Source of the DNA: an uncultured Anaeroplasmataceae bacterium
Lineage (GTDB): Bacteria > Bacillota_I > Bacilli_A > Acholeplasmatales > Anaeroplasmataceae
Direction: 5' to 3'
NCBI GenBank assembly: GCA_944325035.1
Contig: CALUYM010000004.1
Coordinates: forward strand, 62,001 to 126,000
DNA length: 64,000 bases
The notes beneath the pieces were generated by a model, which was not told the DNA's origin, did no database searches, and saw only the letters and a list, made by a program, of their open reading frames with translations. The position numbers were made by a program, and so were the translations under genes. Shown piece by piece: positions 28,892 to 39,050 of this stretch (positions are counted from its first letter, which is position 1; every line of letters begins with the position of its first letter).

Positions 28892-29839
28892 TTAAAAGTG
28901 AACAGGAATATTCTTATCTGGGTTGATAATTTGGTCAATCTTAGTGATTGCAACTACTGCTTCACCAAGTCCACAAGTAATGTTTTTAACCTTACCTGGG
29001 TAGTTAATCGAATTACCAATCGCAAATACATTAGGCATTGAAGTCATATAGGCTTCACCAACGTTGATATTAGAACCTGTCTTCTCAACTTCGAAAGTGT
29101 TTTGTGAAGGGACCATTCCATAGTTTACAACTAAGTAATCTAATTCTAGTTCCTTAACTTCTTTTGTTTCTGCATTTTCAATTACGATTGATGTTAAATT
29201 GCCATTTGCGCCCTTTAATTCTTTAACATTGTATGGTGTTAAAACATTAGTCTTAGTTTTCTTCATTTGTTCTACGCTAGAAGCTTGTGCTCTAAATTCA
29301 TTACGACGGTGAACAATTGAAATTTCACTAGTTAATGGTTCTAACATTAAAGTCCAATCAACAGCTGAATCACCACCACCTAGAACAACTAGACGTTTAT
29401 CTGCAAAGACAGCCTTATGTTTTATGGAATAAACAATATTTTTAAACTCATCTTCATTAGGGCATCCAGTCTTACGAGGTGTGAAGTTACCCATACCAGT
29501 AGTAAGAAGGATTGTTTTTGTTTCATATGAACCACTTTTTGTATTAACAACAAAGTGATCATCAACTTTATTAAATGATATAATACTTTCATTTAAATGT
29601 AAGTCTAATTTGTTTTCTTTAGAATTATATTGTTCATATAATTTATCGATAAAGCCTTGAGCTGTTGTCACATTAAATCCAGGTAAATCTATAATATCTT
29701 TTTCTGGATATAAAGTTGATAACTGACCACCAACTGTATCTTGTGATTCAAAAATCTTACCTTTTAAATTATGAAGTGAGGCAAGAATGGCTGAGTATAA
29801 ACCAATTGGACCTGCACCAATAATAATAATATCTTCCAT
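28892..29839 (-). CDS. Ferredoxin/flavodoxin-NADP+ reductase, YumC type
   Basis: A 315-residue flavoprotein of the thioredoxin-reductase fold. FAD-binding GAGPIGLYSA at the N-terminus, NADP-binding GGGDSAVD near residue 150, and the C-terminal FAD motif VFAIGNSIN. The CxxC redox pair of thioredoxin reductase is absent, which marks the YumC group that moves electrons between NADPH and ferredoxin or flavodoxin. It lies after the uxa operon terminator and ends at its own. Confidence 0.9.
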   Translation of the reverse strand: MEDIIIIGAGPIGLYSAILASLHNLKGKIFESQDTVGGQLSTLYPEKDIIDLPGFNVTTAQGFIDKLYEQYNSKENKLDLHLNESIISFNKVDDHFVVNTKSGSYETKTILLTTGMGNFTPRKTGCPNEDEFKNIVYSIKHKAVFADKRLVVLGGGDSAVDWTLMLEPLTSEISIVHRRNEFRAQASSVEQMKKTKTNVLTPYNVKELKGANGNLTSIVIENAETKEVKELELDYLVVNYGMVPSQNTFEVEKTGSNINVGEAYMTSMPNVFAIGNSINYPGKVKNITCGLGEAVVAITKIDQIINPDKNIPVHF

Positions 29840-29861
29840 TTGATTTTCTCCTTCCTTTTTA

Positions 29862-29884
29862 TAGTTAAAACGGGCTAAGCCCGT
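29862..29884 (-). terminator. Terminator of the uxa operon
   Basis: Compact GC-rich hairpin ACGGGC / GCCCGT with a 3-nt loop and T4, just after the uxaC stop. Confidence 0.75.
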
Positions 29885-29889
29885 CTTAT

Positions 29890-31302
29890 TTAGAATCCAA
29901 AGAATTCCTTAGCGTTATTGTAACAAATATCTTCTACAATTTGACCTAATGTATCTAATTCTTCAGCTGGATATTGACCACTTTCAACAAGATTACCTAA
30001 CATTTCACAAAGTAAACGACGATAATATTCATGACGTGGATATGCTAAGAAACTACGTGAATCAGTTAACATACCAACACTTTGAGAAACTAGACCTACT
30101 TGCATCAATGTTTCTAAATTTTGTCTCATACCATCTTGTTGGTCTAGGAACCACCAAGCAGTACCTACTTGAACATAACTCTTGTGTCCTTCTTTTTGGA
30201 AGCATCCTGCAAGAATAGTTAATGCATAATTATCACGTGGATTTAAGTTATATAAAATAGTCTTAGGTAAACTATCAGCTTGATCTAAAGCACCTAATAA
30301 AGCAGATAATTTTTCCATATAATTTTCATCTTCAATAGCATCAAAACCAGTATCAGGACCAAATTTTTCTAGCATTGTTTTTGAATTATTTCTTAAAGCA
30401 CCAATATGATATTGTTGTACCCAACCATGCTTCTTATATTCTTTACCTAAGAATAATAAGATATATCCTTTGTATAAATCTTGTTCTGCACTTGAAACAT
30501 TTTCATGATTCATACCTTTTAAGAATACAGCATTCGCTTCATCATAAGTAGCTGGTGCATAGTGAACAACATCTAGGGCATGGTCAGAAACACGTGATCC
30601 CATTGAATGGAAGAATTCAATTCTTTCAGCTAAAGCCTTAGTTAAATCATTTAAAGTTTTAATTTCATATCCTACAACTTTTGCTAATGTATTCACCCAA
30701 TCTGCAAACCATGAAAGTTCAACATTGATTGCCTTGTCAGGACGGAAAGCAGGACGAACAGTTACATTTAGAGTATTGTCTTCCATCATCTTCTTATGCC
30801 ATTCAAGAGAATCAACTGGATCATCTGTTGTACAAACAGTTTTTACATTAAATTTGTACATCATTTCACGAGCAGTTAGAGTTTCTAACTTTTTGTTAGC
30901 TTCTTCCCAAATTTCTTTTGCATTCTTAGCATTAATAACCTTATTGATACCAAAATATCTTTGCATTTCTAGGTGTGACCAGTGATATAATGGATTCCCT
31001 ACGAAATATGGCATAGATTCAACGAATTGTGAGTATTTCTTGTAGTCATCATCTGGACCAGAAATTGAATCTTCTTCATATCCACGAGCACGTAAAGCTC
31101 TCCATTTATAGTGGTCACCATAACGGTCACCAGCTCCTAACCAAACTTCTGCTAAATTTCTGAATTTCTTATCTTCAAAAATTTCTTTTGGTTGTAAGTG
31201 ACAGTGATAGTCAATAATTGGCATTTTTTCAGCATGTTCATGGTAAAGTTTTTTAGCAGTTTCTGTAGTTAACAGAAAATCTTTGTCCATAAAATTTTTC
31301 AT
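29890..31302 (-). CDS. uxaC: Uronate isomerase
   Basis: A 470-residue amidohydrolase-superfamily enzyme that isomerises galacturonate to tagaturonate (and glucuronate to fructuronate). The N-terminal PIIDYHCHLQPKEI carries the HxH motif; conserved MKFNVKTVCTTDDP-type and DSRSFLAYPRHEYYRR segments follow. Full family length. Last gene of uxaB-uxaA-uxaC. Confidence 0.96.
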   Translation of the reverse strand: MKNFMDKDFLLTTETAKKLYHEHAEKMPIIDYHCHLQPKEIFEDKKFRNLAEVWLGAGDRYGDHYKWRALRARGYEEDSISGPDDDYKKYSQFVESMPYFVGNPLYHWSHLEMQRYFGINKVINAKNAKEIWEEANKKLETLTAREMMYKFNVKTVCTTDDPVDSLEWHKKMMEDNTLNVTVRPAFRPDKAINVELSWFADWVNTLAKVVGYEIKTLNDLTKALAERIEFFHSMGSRVSDHALDVVHYAPATYDEANAVFLKGMNHENVSSAEQDLYKGYILLFLGKEYKKHGWVQQYHIGALRNNSKTMLEKFGPDTGFDAIEDENYMEKLSALLGALDQADSLPKTILYNLNPRDNYALTILAGCFQKEGHKSYVQVGTAWWFLDQQDGMRQNLETLMQVGLVSQSVGMLTDSRSFLAYPRHEYYRRLLCEMLGNLVESGQYPAEELDTLGQIVEDICYNNAKEFFGF

Positions 31303-31320
31303 TGTTCTTTTCTCCTTATC

Positions 31321-32796
31321 TTATAGCATTACGCCATCTTTAAATATTGAAATCTCACGGAAACGATTGATTTCATTCTTAGTTTCTTTTCCACTAGCAA
31401 CTGCGCAGATTAAATCAATGAAATCTTCTAATAATTCATCCATTGATTTCTTATCTACTAAATCACCAGCATTAAAATCAATCCAATTTGATTTCTTAGT
31501 TGCTAAAGCTGTATTTGTAGCAACTTTAACTGTTGGTACGAAACCACCAAATGGTGTACCACGGCCAGTTGTAAATAATACCATTTGACAACCAGCACAA
31601 GCTAAAGTTGTAACAGCAACTAAGTCATTACCTGGAGTAGATAATAAATTTAAACCATTTGTCTTAATTCTATCTCCCATTTTTAATACATCATTAACAA
31701 CAGATGCTCCAGCTTTTTGTGTACAACCTAAAGACTTATCTTCTAGAGTTGTAATTCCACCTTTTTTATTTCCTGGAGATGGATTGTCATAAATTACTTG
31801 ATTATGATTTTTAAAATATGTTTTAAAGTTATTGATTAAATCAACAGTTTTATTAAACACTTCTTCATCTTTAGCACGTGCCATTAACAATTTTTCAGCA
31901 CCAAACATTTCAGGTACTTCACCTAAAACAGTTGTACCACCATTAATTGATAAAAAGTCAGAGAAACGTCCTAAAAGTGGGTTAGCTGTAATTCCTGATA
32001 ATCCATCTGAACCACCACACTTAAGACCAATTCTTAAGCAAGATAGAGGTTTTGTTACACGTTTATCATTCTTCATTACATCAAATAATTGTTTTAATAA
32101 CTTCTTTCCTTCAGCAACTTCATCTTCAACATCTTGTGAGTTTAAGAATTTAATACGATCAGGGTTATACGGTCCAAATGTTTCTTTAAATGTAGAAACT
32201 AAATTTTCTTCACAACCAAGACCTAACACTAATACACCACCAGCATTTGGATGTTTTGCCATATCTTGTAATAAAAGACGAGTAAGTTCTAAATCTCCAC
32301 CCATTTGACTACAACCAAATGGATGTTGGAATGTAAATACACCATCAATCATTGAAATATCATTTTCTTGTTTGAATTCATCAATCATATCCTGTGCCAT
32401 ACCAGATACACAACCTACAGTTTGGATAATCCATAATTCATTACGGATACCGCATTCACCATTTTCACGTTCATATACTTCAACAGTTCGTTCAGATTTA
32501 TAACCTAATACTTGAGGATAATTAGGTTTATATTCATAAGAAATAATATCATCTAGGTTAGTTTGAACATTGTGAGTGTGAACATGTTCACCAGCTTTAA
32601 TAAAAGCAGTTGTATGTCCGATTGGGTTACCATATTTTATAACGTCTTCGCCTTCTTTAATATCTTTTAAGGCTACCTTATGAGCTTGAGGGATATCCTC
32701 AAGAAGAGTTACACCCTCAATAACTTCACCTTTTAAAAAAGGTCTAAGGCATACGGCAACATTATCAATCGGATTAATAATAATATAATCTTTCAT
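31321..32796 (-). CDS. uxaA: Altronate dehydratase
   Basis: A 491-residue UxaA that dehydrates altronate to 2-keto-3-deoxygluconate. The N-terminal SAF-like part (to about residue 95, including HVHTHNVQTNL) is followed by the C-terminal catalytic part with GLKCGGSDGLSGITANP and a Cys-rich LACAGCQMVLFTTGRGTP, suggesting an iron-dependent enzyme as in E. coli. It sits between the reductase and the isomerase of the same pathway. Confidence 0.96.
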   Translation of the reverse strand: MKDYIIINPIDNVAVCLRPFLKGEVIEGVTLLEDIPQAHKVALKDIKEGEDVIKYGNPIGHTTAFIKAGEHVHTHNVQTNLDDIISYEYKPNYPQVLGYKSERTVEVYERENGECGIRNELWIIQTVGCVSGMAQDMIDEFKQENDISMIDGVFTFQHPFGCSQMGGDLELTRLLLQDMAKHPNAGGVLVLGLGCEENLVSTFKETFGPYNPDRIKFLNSQDVEDEVAEGKKLLKQLFDVMKNDKRVTKPLSCLRIGLKCGGSDGLSGITANPLLGRFSDFLSINGGTTVLGEVPEMFGAEKLLMARAKDEEVFNKTVDLINNFKTYFKNHNQVIYDNPSPGNKKGGITTLEDKSLGCTQKAGASVVNDVLKMGDRIKTNGLNLLSTPGNDLVAVTTLACAGCQMVLFTTGRGTPFGGFVPTVKVATNTALATKKSNWIDFNAGDLVDKKSMDELLEDFIDLICAVASGKETKNEINRFREISIFKDGVML

Positions 32797-32821
32797 TGAC
32801 TATTATCCTTTCTTTTGATGC

Positions 32822-34276
32822 TTAGCATCCAATGAAGGCTAATGCTTCACGCATTGGTTTTGTCATAATTTCGTATAAACAATCTGCTACGAAATCAGTA
32901 ACACCTTCAAATTTATTTAAATCCATTTCCCAGTGCTTTTCTAAGCCTAAGAAATCTTTAACAATCTTGTGACAAGCTTCCTTTGAACCATCAAAATTAG
33001 ACCATTCATTTTTGAAGAATTCAAGAGCCCATTCATCATCCTTTAGCGCAATATCTTCATTTCCACGTTTACCACGATAGAATGCAATTAAAGCAGCTAG
33101 TGAGAATAAAGCATGTTTTGGAAATTTTCCAGCTTCTAAATTTTGAACAATTGTAGGTAAGTCACGAGTTTTAAACTTAGTTACAGAGTTTAAAGCAATT
33201 GACATTAATTCATGACGTACAAATGGATTTTCATATCTATCAAGAACACTATTCGAGTAATCAACCATTTGATCATGAGGAATATCAATTGTTGGGATTA
33301 CTTCATCAAAAATAAATTGACGAACAAATTTTCCTAGTTGAGCGTCTTCAATTGTTTCACGAACAGTATCAATACCTGCTAAATACGCAACTGGTACTAA
33401 TACAGTATGTGATCCATTAAGAATTTTAACCTTTCTTTGTTTATAAGGAACAATTGAATTGACATATAAAACATTTAAACCAGCTTTAGGTGCAGGGAAA
33501 GCTTCTTCTAAAGCCTTAATATCATCACCATCAATGCACCATAAATGGAAGATTTCTCCAACTACCATTGAATTATCAATATAGCCTAATTCTTCTTGGC
33601 ATTGTTTTTCTTCAGCACGAGGATATCCAGGTACAATTCTATCTACTAATGTGTTATAGAACTTGTTAGCTTCAGTAATCCAATTAATGAATTTTTCATC
33701 CATTTTGCAAGTTTGGGCTAACTTTACTAATACTTCTTTTAATGTATCACCATTGTGATCAATTAATTCACATGGAATAATAAATAAACCCTTGTTTACA
33801 TCACCATTAAAATGATTATAACGGGCATGTAAGAATGATAATAACTTACCAGGGAAGCTCTTTGGACATTCTGCAAAGTTTGTATCAGTTTCATCAAATG
33901 CAATACCAGCTTCAGTTGTATTAGAAATAATGAACTCTAAATCTTCACTCTTAGCGTAATCTAAATATTTATCATATTGAGTGAATGGATTTATTAAATC
34001 ACCAATACAATCAATTACTTGGTGTGTTTTAATAGTTTCACCATTTTGTTTTCCTTGAAGATATAATGTATATAAACCATCTTGTTTTTCAATTTCAGCA
34101 ACACGACCAAATGGCATCGGTTGAACAACCGCTACATTACCATTAAAGACACCTTTTTTATTCATAGTGTCAATAATCCAGTCAACGAAGGCACGTAAAA
34201 AGTTACCCTCACCAAATTGTAAGACTTTAATAGGACGATTTACTTTTTCTACGATTTTTGAACTTAAATTTTCCAC
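32822..34276 (-). CDS. uxaB: Tagaturonate reductase (altronate oxidoreductase)
   Basis: A 484-residue member of the long-chain mannitol dehydrogenase family. The N-terminal VLQFGEGNFLRAFVDW is the NAD-binding start and KVKILNGSHTVLVPVAYL holds the catalytic Lys region. It reduces tagaturonate to altronate with NADH. The start is taken as GTG 34276, 8 bases after GGAGG; an ATG at 34291 overlaps that ribosome site. First gene of the uxa operon, behind a strong promoter and operator. KdgK and KdgA are not in the window. Confidence 0.94.
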   Translation of the reverse strand: MENLSSKIVEKVNRPIKVLQFGEGNFLRAFVDWIIDTMNKKGVFNGNVAVVQPMPFGRVAEIEKQDGLYTLYLQGKQNGETIKTHQVIDCIGDLINPFTQYDKYLDYAKSEDLEFIISNTTEAGIAFDETDTNFAECPKSFPGKLLSFLHARYNHFNGDVNKGLFIIPCELIDHNGDTLKEVLVKLAQTCKMDEKFINWITEANKFYNTLVDRIVPGYPRAEEKQCQEELGYIDNSMVVGEIFHLWCIDGDDIKALEEAFPAPKAGLNVLYVNSIVPYKQRKVKILNGSHTVLVPVAYLAGIDTVRETIEDAQLGKFVRQFIFDEVIPTIDIPHDQMVDYSNSVLDRYENPFVRHELMSIALNSVTKFKTRDLPTIVQNLEAGKFPKHALFSLAALIAFYRGKRGNEDIALKDDEWALEFFKNEWSNFDGSKEACHKIVKDFLGLEKHWEMDLNKFEGVTDFVADCLYEIMTKPMREALAFIGC

Positions 34277-34294
34277 GATGTTTTCCTCCATATA

Positions 34295-34314
34295 TTGTCC
34301 GAAATATCGGACAA
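34295..34314. promoter_or_regulatory. Operator of the uxa operon
   Basis: Perfect 8-base arms TTGTCCGA-AATA-TCGGACAA placed just downstream of the expected transcription start. A roadblock-type repressor site, probably for a GntR- or LacI-family uronate regulator encoded elsewhere. Confidence 0.75.
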
Positions 34315-34331
34315 GTTATCTCATCAAATTC

Positions 34332-34360
34332 ATTGTAGCACGCTTTATTTATTATTGCAA
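34332..34360 (-). promoter_or_regulatory. Promoter of the uxa operon
   Basis: Minus-strand TTGCAA (34355-34360), 17-base spacer, TACAAT (34332-34337). The start point would be about 10 bases upstream of the operator. Nothing else is recognised between 34361 and 34524. Confidence 0.78.
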
Positions 34361-34524
34361 TAGATATAAAGTTAAATCTTTTTTAGCTAAAAAATATGAG
34401 ATTATTTTTATTTTTTAGCTATTTTTTACTTTGTTTATAATAATAAATGATTAACTTAAATTTAGCTAAAAAGCTTTTTCACTCTAAAAATAAAAGTATG
34501 ACTCCTATAGACTTCATAATCTTA

Positions 34525-34547
34525 TAAAAAAAGAGCCTCAAGGCCCT
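34525..34547 (-). terminator. Terminator after rlmH
   Basis: Hairpin AGGGCC / GGCTCT (one G-T pair) with a 4-nt loop and T7 on the minus strand, directly after the rlmH stop. Confidence 0.8.
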
Positions 34548-35025
34548 ATTTATGATATGTTTCGTTATTATTAATTTTAAAAGCGCGATATATTTGCTCA
34601 ATTAAAATTAATTTCATCAATTGATGTGGAAAAGTCATTTTTGAAAAACATAATCGATAATTAACTTTATTAATTACTTCTTTAGATAAACCTAAAGAAC
34701 CACCAATAATAAATGTGATATTTGAAGCGTGATAGGTCTGAATTTCTAAAATTTTTCGAGCTAAATCCTCACTTGATAACATTTCTCCTTTTAAATCTAG
34801 AGCGATGCTATAAGTTTTTTCATCTAAAGTATCAATAATTTTCTTTCCCTCTTTATTCTTTATTTCTTCCATTATAGAGTCGCTTGCTTTATCTTTAATA
34901 GCTTCATCAGGCAAAACAATTTCTTCAACCTTAGCGTACTTTCCTAATCGCTTCACATACTCAGCAATTCCATCTAACAAATACTTTTCCTTTAATTTAC
35001 CAACACTGATAATAGTTATTTTCAT
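34546..35025 (-). CDS. rlmH: 23S rRNA pseudouridine-1915 N3-methyltransferase
   Basis: A 159-residue SPOUT methyltransferase with the knot motif FIIGGSLGLSKEV and the C-terminal KMTFPHQLMKLILIEQIYRAF. Full length. It overlaps the walJ stop by 4 bases; the walJ-rlmH pairing is common in Bacilli. Confidence 0.96.
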   Translation of the reverse strand: MKITIISVGKLKEKYLLDGIAEYVKRLGKYAKVEEIVLPDEAIKDKASDSIMEEIKNKEGKKIIDTLDEKTYSIALDLKGEMLSSEDLARKILEIQTYHASNITFIIGGSLGLSKEVINKVNYRLCFSKMTFPHQLMKLILIEQIYRAFKINNNETYHK

Positions 35026-35807
35026 ATTTCAAAAACCTCCAGTGGAATTTGTGATGCATAGTAAAAATCAATATCTTTTGTATCAATTCCTAAATCGTTG
35101 AAAACTCGTTTTGATGTTAATTTTATTATTTGAACTAAATTACACTCTTCTGATATATGAGCAAATATTATTTTTTTAGTATTTGGCCCGATTATATTGG
35201 CCAAAATATAGGCACTATCTTGGTTTGATAGATGACCACAATCAGATAAAATTCTAATTTTTGTATTATATGGTCTATCACTTTGCATAAGAATTTCTGG
35301 GTCGTGATTTGATTCCCAAATATACATTTCAGCATTACTTAATTTATCATAAAAACTTTGCTTAATATAACCAGTATCTGTCACATAAACTATTTTTTTT
35401 CCATTGTTTTTAATTATAAAGCCAAGTGGATCATTAGCATCATGATATATTTCGACTGACTCTATCTCAAAGGTACCAATTTGTATAATTGAATTTCTTT
35501 CAATAAAACGAAAATATTCTTGACCAATTTTTTCTCTAATCTTGCTGGAAAGTCCCAAATAAGTCCCTTTTGTTGTATAAATTAAAGCTTTTGTTTGATT
35601 AAACAATGCTACTAGACCTGATGTATGATCTGTGTGTTCATGTGTCAAAAAAATTGCTTTTAAGTTATCTAAAGATAAAGCGTTATTTATAAGGCATTCT
35701 TGAATTCTTTTTTTAGATATTCCGACATCAATCATTATTTTGTTCCCATCAGCTTCTATAAAAGTCGCATTACCTTTAGAACCTGATGCAATTTGTACTA
35801 CTTTCAT
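35022..35807 (-). CDS. walJ: MBL-fold hydrolase WalJ/YycJ
   Basis: A 261-residue metallo-beta-lactamase-fold protein with the metal site THEHTDHTSG, a SGSKGNATFI start and a later HDANDPLGF. The family is linked to 5'-3' exonuclease activity and to cell-division or wall control in Bacillota. In Bacilli it normally follows walRKHI, which are absent here, so the ancestral cluster has been split. Confidence 0.88.
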   Translation of the reverse strand: MKVVQIASGSKGNATFIEADGNKIMIDVGISKKRIQECLINNALSLDNLKAIFLTHEHTDHTSGLVALFNQTKALIYTTKGTYLGLSSKIREKIGQEYFRFIERNSIIQIGTFEIESVEIYHDANDPLGFIIKNNGKKIVYVTDTGYIKQSFYDKLSNAEMYIWESNHDPEILMQSDRPYNTKIRILSDCGHLSNQDSAYILANIIGPNTKKIIFAHISEECNLVQIIKLTSKRVFNDLGIDTKDIDFYYASQIPLEVFEI

Positions 35808-35854
35808 ATAATCACCATTATCGAATTATAACATCATGCAAGTTTTTTTTCCAT

Positions 35855-35880
35855 AAAAAACACTTCTTTGTTCAGAAGTT
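35855..35880 (-). terminator. Terminator upstream of walJ
   Basis: Arms ACTTCT / AGAAGT and T6 on the minus strand, between the lipoprotein genes and walJ. Confidence 0.65.
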
Positions 35881-36014
35881 ACTCTCTTTATGACAAACTC
35901 AATATTAGTTATTTACTTTCAAATCTATGTTTATTTTAATAAAATTTATTCTGATAGTTTAAGTTATGTACTAATACCAAATTTATATTCCTACTTTTTA
36001 TATTTAATAATAAA

Positions 36015-36062
36015 CCCCCTATAAATAAAATCACTTTCTTGGGATTCTAATTCATAGAGGGG
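36015..36062 (-). terminator. Possible terminator or processing hairpin after the lipoprotein genes
   Basis: Arms CCCCTCTAT / ATAGGGGG with a long loop of about 30 bases and a T-rich tail on the minus strand. A weaker case than the others. Confidence 0.4.
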
Positions 36063-36080
36063 ATACATATTTATTCTTTA

Positions 36081-39044
36081 TTATTTAAAAATTTTAGATG
36101 TAAAGTCAATTGACCAATCTACTTCAAACCAACCATAGAATTGATCAGTTTCTTCAAGTGTTTTATAAGAATCAATTGTTCTTTCCTTGATTTCCAGTAT
36201 TGTATTAACGGCAGTTGAACTTACATTATTTGATGTAAATGTAATTGTACCAATTTGCTTATATAAACGATATGTTTGGAAATCGGTTGAAGTATAGCGA
36301 GATATAATAGGACTTAAGTAACTTGATACAGCGCTAGATACACTAGAACGCATTGATGTTACTGATCCATTATTCATATATTCCATAAAATAAATGAATA
36401 ATTGAGACACTGATGGTTCTTCTGTTTCGCTATATCCTGAAGCATATACAACATAATCATCAGATGTTGTAGTTGTATCATGTTTATAAACTACAATGTC
36501 TTGATCTTCCCAAGTCTTCTTTTGAGTCTCAGTATTTGTAGAATCATCATTTTTTAAGAATTTAGCAGATGCAGCATCCTTCATATTGTATACATATAAC
36601 ATATGCCATCCATAGCTAGTAGCTGTTAGTTGTTCAACATTTTGAATACCAACCTCGTAATCTAAAGTCCCTTCAGAGATTTTAACTGAATCATCATATT
36701 TCCAGTAACCATTATCCTCAATGTTTTCTTTAACACTTAGATAAGACTCTTGATTTAGTGTATCGTATAACGATTTAACTTCGTCAGTGAACTCTTCTAC
36801 ATAATTTGAGCCATTTGAAATATCGATAGTAGATAAATCTTCTGCTGTAATAGTAAATTCAAATTCTCCAGCAATATCTGACCATGTTTGATCTTTATAA
36901 TCATTACATTTTAATCTATATTTATATCCTTGATTATTAAAAGTTTTAGCTAAAAATGTAAAAGCATCAACTTTTTTATCAGTAGTGATAATTTTCGCTT
37001 CTTTTACCAAAGCATCAGCAACTTTAACTAATGCATTTTTAAAATTCTGAGCTTGTTCTGATTTTCCACTATCTTCTAAAGCCTTTAAATAATCTTCTGG
37101 ATTTTCATATGTACCATCACCATCACTATCAACAGAAATTAATAAGTGGGCAATGTCTAGACTGTAATAACTATTATATTGTTTATCTGTAAATTGTTTA
37201 AATTTAGCGAATAATTTGTTATTGTCATTATCACTAAATCTTAAAACGCCATCTTCACCCTCAGTTCCAAATTCTCCATAATATGAATTATATAATGAAG
37301 TTAAATCTGATTGTAGCATTTTATAGTTTACAATATCCGATTGATTATCAAAACCATATTGTAATACTAAGTAATTTTCTAAACCCATTTTTTTAGAATA
37401 ACTTGTTTCATTACGTTTAAACGATTTAATTGTATCTTTAATACCAGCGTTATATCCACTAATCGTATCTTCATTTATCATATCAGTTAACACTGATTGA
37501 TTTGACAAATACTTTGTTGAAAGTAAATCAATAGCTGATGAAACTCCGTATATTTTTTCTAAATCATTAAAGAATGTATCAACACTGTATTGGACTTTAA
37601 GCTCACCAGTCTCATTGCCAGTTACATCATCAATAGAGTAAACAGGATCATTTGTATAGCTATATGTAAATTCATATACTAATTCATTGTTAAATTTAGT
37701 ATTAAAATCATAGTAATCACTATAACTATTAGCATATTGATTTTCAAATACTGGATCATAAATAGTTATATTGAAATTTTCACTTCTTAAACGTTTTTCG
37801 ACTAAAGTGTTTCCAAGTGTTTCGCTTGCCCATGACTCAAGTAAATCATCAGTAATAATACCTTCTAACTTCGTTTTTTCATCAATCGTTAAATCATCAT
37901 AATCTTTACCTTCATATATATTCAAACGAAGAACCATATAATATGAATTATCACCTGATAAATTAAATGGAGTTGTTAAATATGATTTGGAACCATCTGA
38001 GCTTTGAATACCATTAGGATTATTTACAACATCTAAGTCTTCTAAATTATCAGTTAAGAAAGTCTTAACGCTTGCACCAAGTTCAGATAATTCATCGCCA
38101 TCTTTATCTACTGTAAAAGTTGTATTTTCACTAGTATATAAATTATCAGTTGTAATATTTTCCTTATCCTTATAGAAATTATTATATAGACTAATGTAGA
38201 AATTTAAGGCTTGCTCATTAGTTGTATTTTCTCCTAACGTAACTCCAGTATCTTTTATAGCTTGTTCGATATATTTATTAGCTTGTGCCTTTGTATTAAA
38301 TTTCACAACAATAGCATGGTTAGCATATTTTTCTGTATTTTGACCTGGATATGTAACACCTAAATGATCGGCAAATGATGTATAATTCTGATATGTTGAT
38401 TCATATGTGTCTTTTATTCTATCTTCATCAATAAAGTAGCTGTTATCAACTTCATCGCCATCTTCAATAATAGTTTCTTTATCCTTAATAGAATTCAAAT
38501 ATTGTCTAGAGTATTCAATTGTTGCTAAAACATATTTATATTCCTCTGTAATTTCAGTAGGCCATTGGAAATCATCTTCCATAGAAGAATTTTCTGTAAC
38601 ATTCGGCATTAATGAAGATTTTTTTGCATACAAATCAATACCATTTGATATATATTGAGTATCAACATATTTATCAACCATTGTTTGACGTTCTTCTTCA
38701 TCAATTTCTAAATAGTCATCGATTGTAGATACACTATAAATAGCTGAGAAAATGTATTCATTAAATTCTTCACGATAATCATTATAATTTATTTTAGCAA
38801 TTTCTTCTTTAAATAAATCTTTTTTAATATTGGATAATACTTTGCTATATCCTTTATTACGGAATAAATTATACATTTCATTATATGATACACTTTCACC
38901 GCTTTGTAAAGATGCATATGTTTTATTTAAATCTAAACTACCAGTTGGACGTTTAGTATTTCTTGCGGCATCACAAGAAGCAATTGTTAAAATTACCGCT
39001 GATGCCGTAAGAACAGAAAGGATCCCTTTAAAATATTTTTTCAT
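36081..39044 (-). CDS. Giant PrsA/parvulin-like surface lipoprotein (paralog B)
   Basis: A 987-residue exported lipoprotein; signal peptide with lipobox Cys24 (TIASC). It is acidic and rich in Asn, Ser, Asp and Tyr. Residues 40-110 resemble the SurA/PrsA N-terminal chaperone domain (SVSYNEMYNLFRNKG). Near 630 it reads HLLISVDSDGDGTYENPEDY, like the start of a PpiC rotamase domain (HILV) with an inserted DxDxDG Ca-type loop, and near 815 SYGWHMLYVY matches the closing GyHii motif. It is co-oriented with and clearly homologous to the next gene. It may fold secreted proteins, but catalytic residues are not confidently seen. No PrsA of normal size is in the window. Confidence 0.7.
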   Translation of the reverse strand: MKKYFKGILSVLTASAVILTIASCDAARNTKRPTGSLDLNKTYASLQSGESVSYNEMYNLFRNKGYSKVLSNIKKDLFKEEIAKINYNDYREEFNEYIFSAIYSVSTIDDYLEIDEEERQTMVDKYVDTQYISNGIDLYAKKSSLMPNVTENSSMEDDFQWPTEITEEYKYVLATIEYSRQYLNSIKDKETIIEDGDEVDNSYFIDEDRIKDTYESTYQNYTSFADHLGVTYPGQNTEKYANHAIVVKFNTKAQANKYIEQAIKDTGVTLGENTTNEQALNFYISLYNNFYKDKENITTDNLYTSENTTFTVDKDGDELSELGASVKTFLTDNLEDLDVVNNPNGIQSSDGSKSYLTTPFNLSGDNSYYMVLRLNIYEGKDYDDLTIDEKTKLEGIITDDLLESWASETLGNTLVEKRLRSENFNITIYDPVFENQYANSYSDYYDFNTKFNNELVYEFTYSYTNDPVYSIDDVTGNETGELKVQYSVDTFFNDLEKIYGVSSAIDLLSTKYLSNQSVLTDMINEDTISGYNAGIKDTIKSFKRNETSYSKKMGLENYLVLQYGFDNQSDIVNYKMLQSDLTSLYNSYYGEFGTEGEDGVLRFSDNDNNKLFAKFKQFTDKQYNSYYSLDIAHLLISVDSDGDGTYENPEDYLKALEDSGKSEQAQNFKNALVKVADALVKEAKIITTDKKVDAFTFLAKTFNNQGYKYRLKCNDYKDQTWSDIAGEFEFTITAEDLSTIDISNGSNYVEEFTDEVKSLYDTLNQESYLSVKENIEDNGYWKYDDSVKISEGTLDYEVGIQNVEQLTATSYGWHMLYVYNMKDAASAKFLKNDDSTNTETQKKTWEDQDIVVYKHDTTTTSDDYVVYASGYSETEEPSVSQLFIYFMEYMNNGSVTSMRSSVSSAVSSYLSPIISRYTSTDFQTYRLYKQIGTITFTSNNVSSTAVNTILEIKERTIDSYKTLEETDQFYGWFEVDWSIDFTSKIFK

Positions 39045-39050
39045 ATTCGA

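Noticed and set aside
28892..29839. Thioredoxin reductase
   Set aside because: The CxxC redox pair is missing; the YumC-type reductase fits better.
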